The position numbers and the translations under genes are program-made. A stretch of 64,000 bases of DNA from Leishmania donovani (taxonomy: Eukaryota > Euglenozoa > Kinetoplastea > Trypanosomatida > Trypanosomatidae), in contig NC_018245.1 in NCBI RefSeq assembly GCF_000227135.1, positions 62,001 through 126,000 on the forward strand, read 5' to 3'. Below the pieces are notes generated by a model. It saw only the letters and a program-made list of their open reading frames with translations, did not search any database and had not been told where the DNA came from. Positions 11,879 to 24,300 of the stretch are shown here, piece by piece. Each line of letters begins with the position of its first letter. Position 1 is the first letter of the stretch.

Positions 11879-11930
11879 CTGTCACGAGAGAGAGATCGAG
11901 GTGAAAGGAAGAGGCAAAAATGAGAGGCGC
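11879..11930 (-). promoter_or_regulatory. Probable spliced-leader acceptor region of RBP-A
   Basis: On the minus strand a C/T-rich tract (about 11886-11930, containing CTCTCTCTC) is followed by GTGACAG, giving an AG at 11879-11880, roughly 236 bases upstream of the RBP-A ATG. Trypanosomatid mRNAs are trans-spliced at the first suitable AG after such a tract. Inferred by eye only. Confidence 0.4.
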
Positions 11931-14900
11931 ACAATGAGTTCACGGAATGCAGACGCCCCCCCCCCCACACACACACACACAAACCCACGCAGAGGGGGGC
12001 GCGCGCCTTTCGCTGTACTGTAAACGTAGTACTGTGGATGCAGCCGCTCTTCTCCCGTTGTTCTCGCTGAAGCGCGTCCTCATGTGACAGTGCGCGCGCG
12101 TTTAGGGTGGCGCTTTTTAGCGTGGCTTGTTGCTGTTTGCGTAGGCTGAGAGGTGTGCGCAAAGGCACGCAGCTGCGGTGCCTGGAACGGTATGTGTGCG
12201 TGCTCACGAGGCAGGAAGTGAGCATGGAGGTTTGTATGGGTACGCGCATTGGTGCTTACATGTGAGAGTCCAGCGTCAGGCCGTGGGCATGTGAGCATGA
12301 CGGGAAGCTGCAGAGTTCAGAAGAAGAGAGGGACATGTCACAAGACACGGGGTTTGAGGTTAAGGTCGATATTCTGCATTTTGGAGAGACGGCAAAGACG
12401 CATGTCAACCCCGGCGCAAAACTTGCCGCTCGACAACAGCAGAAGCCTTCACCATCTTCACGGATGGGAAAGATTGAGTCGCTTGAGGAGATAAAGAGGG
12501 AGGGGGCCGAGAGAGCTCTCATGCACCTCTAGACGCTCCATCGCGTTACATTCCGTCTCTCTGTCTCCCCCTCTCGGAGCTGCGTTGCATTATTCGTGGC
12601 TTCCTCCTCATTTATTTCCTGTGCGTCTGTGCGCTCTGCGTGGAAGCGGATGCCTCCAGTTACGGGAGTGGTGATTCCACGCAACTGAAGCACTCGCCTT
12701 GACGGCGGGACGTGGGTGGAGCCACATTGGTGGCGGTGTTAACATTCTGTGTTCTCTTTTTGCATTTTCATTCTTCTGCTTTCTAGGAGGACTCTCTTTT
12801 TTGTTCAGATCATCATCAGTGCAGCAGCACTGCCCGTGTCTCAGGCCTCGCACCCGTACCGTTCCCTCCATATAGAAATTCTCCTAGCGCGGCAACCACT
12901 GTGATACCGGGGAAGGGAGGGGGCGCGCACGGCAGTGACCGGCAAACACGCATCCTCACTGAGCACGTCGTCGTCTTGTCGAGTGCATGTATTCGCCCGT
13001 CATTCTTGCAAGAAAAGCAGGAAAGGCAGCAGGCGAGCGAAAAAGAAACTCGACAGAGAGACCCAGCGGGCATTTACGGAGAAATGGCGACAGAGAAAAT
13101 AAGAGACGCGAGTCGGTCAGTGTGAGAGCGCAAGTGATCGCACAGGTTCGGCTGAGTTTTCGTCGAGTACGCCTCAAGAGAAATAGCGCATGCGATCATG
13201 GAGAGGACATGTCACAGCAAACCGACAAGAGGCGAGAAAATAAACGGCACCGCACAAGATGTGGAGGGAAGGCCCGGAGGGAGAGAGAAAGAGGTGGAGA
13301 GGGGTAAGGCAGAGGGGAAGAGAAGAGGGTGCGATAGATGATGTCAGGGTCCAAAAAAAAAGACGTCCGTAGAAGTATTTTTGTTTGTTTTGCCGTCCTT
13401 TTCTTTCTTGACTTTTCTGTTTTTTTTCCTTTTGTGTGTGTGTGTGTGTGTTTTACGTTTATTATCTTCATTTTTGTTTTTGTTTGTGTGTGTGTGGGGG
13501 GAGGGGTGGAGGGGGCGAGTAGGCACGTGTGTAGTGGCGGTGGCGGTGGAGAGGACTTGTCCAACGAGAGAGGGCCAAAACAACAAAAAAAAAAGGATGA
13601 GGAAAGATCAAAACGAGGAAAAAAGAAGAGAGCGGCGGTGCAGAGCCGTCCCACGTAAGTCACACATCATGAAGAGCGAGAGAGGAGGAGTCGAGAGGGG
13701 CAAAGGCGAAGCACGAAAACACAAATAGACGCAAAATTATAAACGAGGAGAGGGCGAGGGTGAGGCAAAAAGAAAACAAGGGAGCCATACAGGAGATCAG
13801 AAGACTTACAGGAGAGGAGAGGAAGGCAAGGCCAGGTGGCTACAGACAAAGACAACAACACGAAACAAGGTAAAGAGCACAGGCCCACAAAAGGAAGAGG
13901 AAAGAAGAGCTCAAGAAACAAAAACAAGGTTGTGTCGTCCTTTTTTTTCGCTGCTGCTGCTGCTGCTGCTGTCATTGAAAAATTTCGTGGAAGGAAAGAC
14001 GCTGGAGGCAAGAACGGTGGTGTACCAAGAGCTTTCGTAGGGCAAGCAAGGAAGAGGGTCCGAGTGCTACGAATGAGTGCGTGTGAGCTCTTGTGTGTAG
14101 GTACGTTGGCAGGTAGCTCATACGGTCATGCAGAGATGCGCACACGCCACGTTACCCCTTTTCCATGAAGCACTGCCTACGTGTGCAGCAAGAACTCTTC
14201 GCTTCGAGCCCTCGTCGCGTTGTCGTTTCCACCGTTGTTAAGCACTCCCACGCGTACTCATCCGCACACGGATGCCAATCAGCAGTGACGCGCGCACCCG
14301 CGAATGCACGTGTGCGTGCATACACAGAGATACGGCAAGCGTACGCCGCAAAACACAGACCCTGGCGAGAGTGACAGAGTAACGGAGCCACAGGAAGGTA
14401 GCAGCGCGGAGCCGAAAGAAAAAAAAAAAGATGCGTCCATTTGCTATGCACGCGGATGGTGCGGGGAAGAGACAAGCTTGATGGGGGCGGGGCAAAGAGC
14501 TCATTGGCGCGCACCTCGTGCACTTATTGGAAAGGGTGCGAAGACGAATAATGTAAATAGGAACAAAAAGCTAGCACACACATGCACAATACCACCGTCT
14601 CAGCAGCAACACGACGCCAAAACTAAAACACAGCAGGGGAAGGGGTGAAAAGGAGCGGAATGAAGGAAACTGGAAGAGAAACAGAATAAGGAAAATTTGT
14701 GACAGAGAAGACGAAGAGTGCCTGGCGCGCATCGCCCCTTACGTCGCCCGCCGCCTCCCGCCTCTCTCCAGTCCATTAGCTGCTTCCCGTGCTTGCTGTT
14801 GTGTTTGGGAGGGGGCGCATGCACCCCCTAAAATGCACACTCAGAGCGTGTGGGGAGAATGGAAGAAAGGAGAAGGACATTCGCCGCTGGGGGTTCGAAA

Positions 14901-17900
14901 AAAAAAATGCAAGGACGATGGAGACAGATGGAGTGGCAACGGGTAGAGGAGGGGGGGGATGGCGGTGGCGAGAAGAGAAGCACGTGCAAGCGAGGAGGAG
15001 GGGTGGCGTCACGAAAGCACACGCAAGCAATGAAGGAGAGCTTTGAAGCAAAAAGGAGGCACGACATGAAAAAAAAAGGAGGCGAGACGGCAGGCCCTTC
15101 ATCACCCCACCGAAACAGAATACAGACACGCACTAGTAAGAGAGCCCGCTGGGGCAGAGAGGTCAGGGCGCTGGGCATGCTGCGCAGCGGCACGCGCATA
15201 CAAAAGCGCGTACACAAGAAACACCGGATCCTTTGGCCTCCCCGTTTCGCTCTGTGCCTTCCCCACAGCGGTGCGGAGGAGGAGAGGAGTAAAGAAGGAG
15301 GGAACGTGCGTAAGAAGGATGTGGGCACGAAAGCTGAAGCTGAATGGTGATGAGCTCCAATCGCACGGCATTCCTCTTTCCTGGCAGGGAACAACGCCAA
15401 CGAGGGCTCGCCAGTGTCCGTGTTTTGGCTTCGTGTCGGCAACCTTCGCTGCCAGCCTTTCACGGCTACAAGATTCCATCTCACCCACTCGCACGATGAC
15501 GGTCACCCCTGCAGAGAACCTGGGTAGCATCTATTCACCGTGCCTCGCGTAGCTGCGCGCGCCCTTGCAGCGCGCGCGTCCTCTTGATATAGCGAGGAGA
15601 AAGAAAAGCCAATCAGAGTAAGAAGTGAGAGAAAGCAGAGACGAAGAGAAAGCGCACACAAAGACGCTGCGCCAGCGCGTCTTCGTCAGCACAACAGACG
15701 CGACAAAAAAAGGGGAAACAAAAAAATTAACAAAGAACATAAGAAATGGCCAAGATCAAATACAGGAGAAGCTGTGAATAAGCGTCTTGAACGGGAGGCG
15801 AACGGAGCGCCGCTCATTCAACGGCGACGAAGAAAAGAAAAAAGAAATGATGTACGTCTGCTAGCCGTTGTCCTTCCCTCCACGTGTACTCCTGCAATCA
15901 CGGCGCGCACCAGCACAGGAGCTGCGTGCTGGAGTGAGTACTATAGCAGCACTGCCGCATGCAGAGCGGTCTCGCCCTCTTCCTCTCTTCTGGTCATCAT
16001 AACTTTGTGCGGCAGACGCGCGCGCCCACGCACAACACCACTACCACCACCCGCGCCAATGCAAGAGCACCGCGAGAAGAAAGAGGAGCGCGCAGCATAT
16101 GTACAAGGCAGAGTAGAGGGCAGGTGGACAACGAAAACACTCATGAAACGGCTATGGGGGTGTTTATGCCTTTGAGCGTAATGCAGCTGGCTTGGTAACG
16201 CGTGGCATCTCTCCCTCTTTCTCACGCTTTTCTCCTGCCCCTTTCCATCTGACGATGTTTTGATCCGAGGTGCATTTGCTTGTGTACGCTGCGAGAAGGC
16301 GACACAGATCGGTGTAAGCGGCGTGCAGCTGATAACGTAATCGAACGCACACCGACAAAAAAAAGACAGACAGGAGACACAGGCGGAGAAGGAGCGGTCA
16401 AAGAAAGCGCGCGCGGCAGTCATTTTCTACGTCTGGCGCGGCGTCCATTCCGTTTCTACTCCGCATCTGTTTCTGTGTGTTTGTGTGTGAGTATGTGCCC
16501 ATTTCGATGGCGCGGAAAAAAAAAAACAGACCGCCGAGAAGTTCTCCGCAGGGCGGGGACGACCGTACCGCAAGAGACGCACATTGCGAGTGGAAAAGCA
16601 AAAAAACACGATAGAAAAGAGCAGCGCAGCGCTGAGGCACACACAAGGGACAAGAAAAAATGAAGATGGAAGAAGCTCACGACCAAAGAACGCGGAGAAG
16701 AGAGAAGGGCAACTGTATGTGTCTGGGTGTGTTCTTCGTACTTCACCTGATCCACTCCGTACGCATACCTACACAAAAAGAGGTACAGAGACCGACGATT
16801 CGACTCCTTTTCTGCGGTTTGCTGCTTCTCTATCGATCCTTTTTTTTTTTCACTGTTCGAAGCACGAGACCTGTCGATGCGCTACTCTGCACTTCTGTGG
16901 GCATTTCCCTCACCGTCCCATCCCATTCTGGTGCTCTCGAGGAGAGGGGGGTGCGTTAACGGCGCTCTCCTCTCTAAGGGAGATGAACGCTCGCTGCCCT
17001 GTCGCGAAAAGGGGTAAGAAAACGAAAAGCAAAGAGATATTTCCGACGTTCACACACACACACACGGACAGAGAGGCGCATCGACGCACATCGGCACACC
17101 ACCAAAGAACAAACAAAAAAAACGAGAGAAAGAGCGTTGCCATCAGGGCCGCTCACCTTTACTGCCCGCCGAAAGGACTCAAAAAAAGAAGCAAGAAAAC
17201 ATAAAACGAGCACGCTGCGCGAGTACCAACATAGATGTACAACGAGGCTGTAGAGGCGACCCATGCGCGTGCACATGTCTTGACACACAAAAGCACACCA
17301 ACGCACACGCAAAAGGAGCACACTGCGGAGAAAACGATGTAAACAACAACGAAAAAGGAGAAGTAAGGTTTGGTAGAAAAAGGCACAAAGACAAGGCTGT
17401 GTACAGCACGGAGCCTCTGTCGTACACCGAGTGATCAATGAAGAGAGAAGCGTGACGGAAAAAGGCGAAACGAAGGAAAAGGGGAGACAGCAATCATTAA
17501 CCAGCGCGTCCCCATCGCTCTAATCCAACGCAGACGGACGGGGAACATCTGAAGAGGCGGCGCGACAAGTATAGCAAGAGGACAGTGCCATAAAACACGG
17601 GCACACAGTGTTCGAAAGAGATGGCGAAGCCACAGCAAGAGAAGTTCTTCTGTGCATTGATGCGCGCAGACGTGCGCCACATAAAGGCTGCAACGTGTAG
17701 CGCACATGCTCCGACACCTACATATCGGAATCGCTATCAAAAACGCGGCATGCGCACATCCCCCGCTAAGCACCAAAACACCGAAGCCACAGCGCACACC
17801 TCCAAGAACGAAATCCGTAGAACGGAGAAGTGAACGGCTAGCGCACACATGCACACGCACGCAAGACGTAGAAAACAAAAAAAAGGCGACAATGCGCGAC

Positions 17901-19529
17901 GAAGAGGCATCGAGCCTTGCTCCCCTCGTCCGCCGCTGCCCTCCTCCAGCCTCACGCGACGAGAGCCCCGCACGTGAGCGTCGTCGGGTATACACACACA
18001 CGCCCCCCCCCCACACACACAGAGAGAGAGAGAAGGAGACTCGCCGCATTGTGCACATTCCCAGCAGCAACAGAAGGAGAAGGGGAAGGGAGAAGAGCCT
18101 GCAAGTAATACCGGCACGCACCAAGAGGCACGCAGAGAAACCCGGGGGTTGGCCCTGAAGTCAGGGAGATGAAAGAACATGCACATTTTAATGCCCAGCA
18201 ACGAAAAGAAAACACAGCACACGGGAACCAAAGAAAAAAGCAAAGGCAAGACGGAAGAAAGTGCTGAGGAGTCAGCGCCGTGTTAGCAGACCGACTCTGC
18301 GGCGAAAAACACATGCACAGAGCGATGCATGCAGATAGACGGTTCCATCTGGCACACACCTACGCCTTCAGACTCAAACGCACGTCTCATCGTGTTGTGG
18401 ACACTGGACAAGAGAAGCGAAAAAGAGGGAGTTTCCGCGCATCCAGGGGAGAGAGCGCGCCGCGAGGCGCTCGATGATAGGCGAAAGGTACCAAAGAGGC
18501 ACGAAAATGCGCGTTTACGGACCACAAAAGAAAGTCTTTCCACGCCCTTGCCTTTTTCTTTCCGTCCGTGCGCAGAAGCCCTCTTCGCACCCGTGGATTG
18601 CCGAGTTTGTCATCTCGCCTGCCTTTGCCGTCACGCTAGGTCGAGCTGATGAACCCAAAGCAGCGGAAAGACCGAATACACCTTTGCCGCGGTGAAGCCA
18701 TTCTTGGCTGCCTCGCGAGCCATCGCCACCTCCCGCCCCGATCCGTCTCTTCTGTCTCTCTCTCACACGGAAGCTGTAAAGCATCGCCGCTCCACATCAG
18801 CTGCGGCGATGCACCTGCATAAGACATGAGGGTCACAAAGAACAAAGGAAACAAGGAAGCTGCCGCCAAACACCTCGACGCTGTCCGACGCAGCCAAAAT
18901 ACCCCGAACGAGGTCACCATGACAGATATCTACACGACAAGGTGCCCCCCCCCCCGTGAGAAGCAAAAACAAAAACCGAAAGAACACCGAGAAGGGCAGG
19001 GCACTCGCCGTCGAACACCGTCGGTTCGCGTTGAGTCCTTCGTGCTCGCTTGCCGGTGCTGCATCGCTTGTGCCCTCCCTCCCTGTGCGATACAGGCTCA
19101 TCCGCAGGATGCGATGGGCCGCGGAGCGCAAAAAAAAAAGCTAAAAATGCACGCGCACAGACGCATACAACGGACCTCGTAACGCAAAAACACTTCGTTC
19201 ATGAGTACGTTGAGTGGACAACACGTCGGTATATATGTGCAAACAATCATAGCTCATGTACCGGTGCTGCACTGCGGCCAAGTCCTGGCCGTCGAGCGGG
19301 TTCCTCCTGTCCTTCCTCGTCCGTTCCTCTCGTTGCTTGCGGCGCGATCAGCGTCAGAGGGGACTCGGGCGGACAGCATGCCTTGATTCACAGCGGGCCG
19401 CGTCCAGGGTCCTGCGCTTGAGCGCGGAGGCCGGTGGCGCCAGTTGTGCGGGTAGCAGGGCGGCGCCCATGCACATGCCGCGTGAGTGCAGGGGGGATGT
19501 TGCGCAACCCCAGGTTACAGCCCCCCCCC
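11931..19529. other. Gene-free DNA between RBP-A and the 600-N gap
   Basis: About 7.6 kb without a credible gene on either strand. It contains A-runs and purine-rich plus-strand blocks, a pyrimidine/GT-rich island at about 13370-13500, a (GCT)7 tract at 13950-13970, C-runs near 11957 and 18004, and a GC-rich portion from about 18560 onward. Open frames are compositional. Confidence 0.55.
13950..13971. repeat. (GCT)7 trinucleotide tract
   Basis: Seven perfect GCT units inside non-coding DNA, directly after a T-run. No adjacent open frame suggests it is a coding poly-amino-acid tract. Confidence 0.9.
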
Positions 19530-20129
19530 NNNNNNNNNNNNNNNNNNNNNNNNNNNNNNNNNNNNNNNNNNNNNNNNNNNNNNNNNNNNNNNNNNNNNNN
19601 NNNNNNNNNNNNNNNNNNNNNNNNNNNNNNNNNNNNNNNNNNNNNNNNNNNNNNNNNNNNNNNNNNNNNNNNNNNNNNNNNNNNNNNNNNNNNNNNNNNN
19701 NNNNNNNNNNNNNNNNNNNNNNNNNNNNNNNNNNNNNNNNNNNNNNNNNNNNNNNNNNNNNNNNNNNNNNNNNNNNNNNNNNNNNNNNNNNNNNNNNNNN
19801 NNNNNNNNNNNNNNNNNNNNNNNNNNNNNNNNNNNNNNNNNNNNNNNNNNNNNNNNNNNNNNNNNNNNNNNNNNNNNNNNNNNNNNNNNNNNNNNNNNNN
19901 NNNNNNNNNNNNNNNNNNNNNNNNNNNNNNNNNNNNNNNNNNNNNNNNNNNNNNNNNNNNNNNNNNNNNNNNNNNNNNNNNNNNNNNNNNNNNNNNNNNN
20001 NNNNNNNNNNNNNNNNNNNNNNNNNNNNNNNNNNNNNNNNNNNNNNNNNNNNNNNNNNNNNNNNNNNNNNNNNNNNNNNNNNNNNNNNNNNNNNNNNNNN
20101 NNNNNNNNNNNNNNNNNNNNNNNNNNNNN
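19530..20129. other. 600-N assembly gap between a C-run and a G-run
   Basis: Exactly 600 N. The left flank ends in nine C and the right flank starts with four G. Both flanks are unusually GC-rich compared with the neighbourhood; the right flank has a short imperfect tandem of CCCGGGAAG. The break probably reflects a hard-to-sequence GC-rich or repeated stretch. Content unknown. Confidence 0.9.
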
Positions 20130-21347
20130 GGGGCAGCCCTAGACACACAACCCGGGAAGCCCGGGAAGCCCGCGCAGCGCGCGAGAGATGTGCGTAGTCA
20201 CAACACTGCGTGCAGAGCCATGGTGTGAGGAACGACGTGGGTTGCGACACCCACGCTGAGCGATCCGCGACTCTTGCGTAGCATACCGCGCACCACACAC
20301 CAGGCAGAACGCCCTCATCGCAACCGCGGTCGGGTGCGTGGCTGCCGCAGTGCTAGCTGTGTCGTTGGCAGCACGTCATCTTGCCGCTGCCGGAAGCCGA
20401 AGTACGGACAGGTGCCCGTGTCAATGTGGAGAAAATAAAAAAGAAAGGTGATCGAAACGGGGAAGCTGAAAAAGAAGAACAAAAGCGCTAAAAGCCGTCG
20501 GCTCGTCGTCCTTTATAGTGTACATGGCATGCGAGTTGGTAAACGGAAAAATAAACCAATCTAGAAAAGGAAGAAAAAGCACGGATGACAGAGAATCACG
20601 CGCCCACACACACAGACACACAGACACAGACGACGAAATGAGTAGGAACGGTGTGAACGAGGCGAGGGTGTGCGGACAAACGAGAAATCCTGTCGGCAGA
20701 ATAAATGCGCCCCATGCATACACACCGAGACAGAGACGCACTCATCGCGTCGACAACGCAGGGAAAGGAGAGGATTCAAAAAAAAATGAAGACATCGAAA
20801 CAGATCCAAAAGAAAAAAGAAATGATCTACGGACGTGGCGCAGGGTCGCAGAGGACAGGCACAGACACCAACTACTACAGACGCAGAGAACTTCGTGTTG
20901 TTCTGCTTTTTGGCTCCTTTCCTCTTTTGCCAACGTTTTGATGCGTACATGATTTCGGCGCTCCGTTTTTTTTTTTTTTGGCCGTTTCTTCTCTCTGCTG
21001 TTTCGTTGTGTTCTGAACGCCCTCGCACTCTGTGCCACGCATGCCTTCCTCTCCATCTTTTTTTTTGTTTTTTTTTCCTTCGACATCGCTTCAGGCGTTT
21101 TATTTCCTCGTCGTCTTCGCTCCAGCGGCGCACTGGGCCCTTCTTGTCCTCCTTTCCGTTCTCCCGAAAGTCGGGCGCGCTAGGTCCTGGCATTGTGCCA
21201 CTGGTGAGTGGTATCGCCACCTCGCCTGGTGGCTGGCGATCAAGCCTGAGAATAGTGGTGGCGAGCAGCAGAGAAGAGAAGCAAGAAACGAAATAGAAGA
21301 CGAAAAACATCGCTCAGGTCGCCAAGAGCGCATGCGCACCAGCAAGG

Positions 21348-21383
<36 letters not shown>

Positions 21384-24300
21384 CTGCGTGGTTTTACTGT
21401 TCTTTTTCTTCGATAAAGGCGAGGGCGAGAGAAAAGCACAAAAAAAACGAGGCCGGCACCGCTGGCAGTGGTACAACAACAAAAAAAATGCAGCAGATAG
21501 AGAAAAGCGGAAACAAGTTGTGGGAGGAAGAGAGAAAGGGGGAGGGCGGCGAGAAGGATGATGACGCAGGCAGCAAAAGGAAAAGGTGAAAAAGAAACAC
21601 CGACAGAGGTGCGCGCGGGCGACAAGAGAGTTCGTCACCACCCCCAAAACACGCACACACACGACAACGGCAGTGGCGCCCACAACACCAGCTGATAGAG
21701 AAAGCACACACACGCGTAAGAAGGGGGAGAAACATGTGCGCGCACAAAGGAAAAAAAAACAACGGAAGCATAAAGCGAAGAGAAAGTGAGTGCATGCACG
21801 CGTGCACATCAAGAGAAGCGAAGAGGGCCTGCTCAACCACCGCTGCAGGGTGCATGCGCACACGTACACAAGCGCGGCACTACCGGGGTGGCGGATCATG
21901 GGGAGAGGCAGGGGCGGAAGGGAGGGGCAGTATTTGGTGGACGGTAGCGGTGCAAAAGAAACGCGAAAAACAGCAGGAAGACAACCAAACCGCGCGGGAG
22001 CACTGGAGAGAGAGCCGCCACAAACGAAGAAGTCACCCTCTTGTCAAGTGCGGGTGGAAGAGGGTCAGTCGACGCGGACGACAGCGCGCAACAAGACAGG
22101 CGAGGAGGAAAAGACACAGAGTTAGAGGCAAACTCGAACGAAGAAAACGAAAAAACTTTCGCCAGAAAGGTCGCGTTGGACGAAATTCCTGCAAAAGAAT
22201 GCGGGCATTCAACGCGTGAGCGTTGAGGGGCAATGGGGCGATAAGTATGTGCCCACGAGGCTTGCGTGTGAAGCTGCAGGGACGCAGATTGATCTGCATC
22301 TTTCATTGTGACGCTCCATGTACGAGGAGGGCAGGAAATGGTTCACGATGCAACACATACGTGGTCTCCGTTGGTCTTGTGCGCGTGCACTGCCCTGTCC
22401 TTTCACCGCTGGTACCTCACCAGCGAATGACACTCGCTCGCCATCGACATCCCCACCAGTGCCACAGCCCGGAATCACGTACAACTCCTTCCATTCAGCT
22501 GCTCCACCGGGGGGGGGGGAGGAGTAGCCCTTCATCCTCCCATATTCGTGCTGACTGAAAATGTTTATGATCCTCCTGTGTGCAGATGCACTCGAAAAGG
22601 GCGATGGAGAGACAAGTGGGAAGGGACGGAGTGAAGGAGCAAAACCCAGAAAATAAATCTAAACAAGAAAAAGCACGTCGTCTGCATGGAAAAGAGACGT
22701 AACAAACAAAAACGCACACACACACACACGCAAAGAGAGACGGGCAAGGAATGGATGAGGCGGCGGGTGGCGGTGTAGGAGGAAGGAAGCGGAAAAGGCC
22801 GAGAGAGAAGACGCAGTATACTGAACGTCTCTTGCAGCCCGTCCTCTCACTCCCAGGCAGAAACTTCTCTCGCGCACCAGCGTATATTAGTGTGTGGGTG
22901 TGCGTGTGTGTTTGCATTTTTAAGTTTCTCCTCTTTGAAAGAGGGAGTTTCCCACCTACGGAGGTGGCTGCATGCTCACTCTCTCTCCACAGAACATCGG
23001 GTGCTTGGACGAACTCTGGTGTTCACGCGCTAGGGACGAAACGACTCGGTTGACAGAAAGACGGGCCGGCAAGCAAGAATAAGAGGACGGAATAAGCACG
23101 CATACACACAAAAACGGAATGTAAGAAGGCATAAAAAGGTACAAGGGAGAGGAGGGAGGGTGTGTGGCACGAGGCACGGAGGTGCGAAAGAAGTGCATAA
23201 GACCCTCCCCCCTCCCCCCGCCTAGACACGAAAAAAAAAAAACATTGTACAGGTGACGGCAGAGAAAATGAAGAGGCATAAATGAGGAGAAGCACCGAGG
23301 GAGGATAGAGAGAGAGAGCTGTCGTCAGTGTGCCCATGTGGCGGTGAGGAAGTGGTGAAGGGGCAAAAAAGGCAGGGTGAAAGGCGTACCAAGACAAGGG
23401 CATGAAACGAAATAGAAATAAAAAGACCCTCCTTCCAAGGAGACAGAGATACATACACACCTCTCGTGATGCATGTCTGTGACATCTCTGATACGGACAA
23501 GATTGATGGAGCCATAAAGGGCGCCGCGGGGAGGGAAGAGGAAGGAAATTCAGGGTGTTAACCAACAAAAAAAAAGGCGGAAGATGATGTCCAAGCAATG
23601 ACGGAGAGAGCAAGAGAAAAGACCCGAACAAAAAAAAAGAGAGAGATGGCAGACACATACAGAGACCAAGAAAGACACGCGCCGTAACGTAACACACACT
23701 TGTACGCACAGAGAGAACACAAAAATAAAACTGGAATCGAAAGCAACGAAAAAAAAAGACGAAGAAGTCTCTCGACGTGTAAAGACAGCAGTGGCGCACA
23801 AAACCAAGTAGCACACAAGAGGAGAAACAGAGGATCCACGGACGCTCACGCAGACACACACACACGCACACATGGAATGATAGAATGGAAAAAAAAATAA
23901 GAGACAATGTAGCCTAAACGGAAAAATAAAGGGGCACAGAAGAGTAAAGAGCCTGCACAAGAAACTAAAAGACAGAGAGAGACACTGAAGAGAAACAATG
24001 TTGACGAGCGCACGGACACGAAAACTGAAAATGCAACCAACAAGCGAAAAAAAAAAAGAAAAGCGCAAAAAAAAAGGGGGAGAGGGCACAGCCAGTGGCC
24101 ACTAGAAAAAAAGCAAGAAATACAAACACAGAGAGTGGAATAGTCAAATATATAAGATGATTACACGCGATGAACATGTTGTGCTCTCGTACGCGTACGT
24201 CGAGCAAACAAAGAGATGGAAAAAAAAAAGAAACGCACACACACACACGCATGCATGCACGCACACGCGCACACACGTTCCTCTACGCGACTCTCTGTTA

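Noticed and set aside
10957..12249. 430-codon minus-strand open frame covering RBP-A
   Set aside because: Only the part from 11643 to the gap is the gene. The upstream part is compositional untranslated sequence and the part left of the gap is in the wrong frame because the N-run length is not exact.
19256..20298. Long open frames on both strands across 19.3-20.3 kb
   Set aside because: They are open only because 600 N count as non-stop codons; the flanking residues resemble no protein.
21351..21379. GT/CA runs as regulatory or CRISPR-like repeats
   Set aside because: They are ordinary dinucleotide microsatellites scattered through trypanosomatid intergenic DNA. There are no spaced identical repeats.
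22209..22558. Open frames in a less biased patch at 22.2-22.6 kb
   Set aside because: Both strands stay open, translations show no domain and the start has no upstream acceptor-like tract. It was considered as a small gene but not supported.
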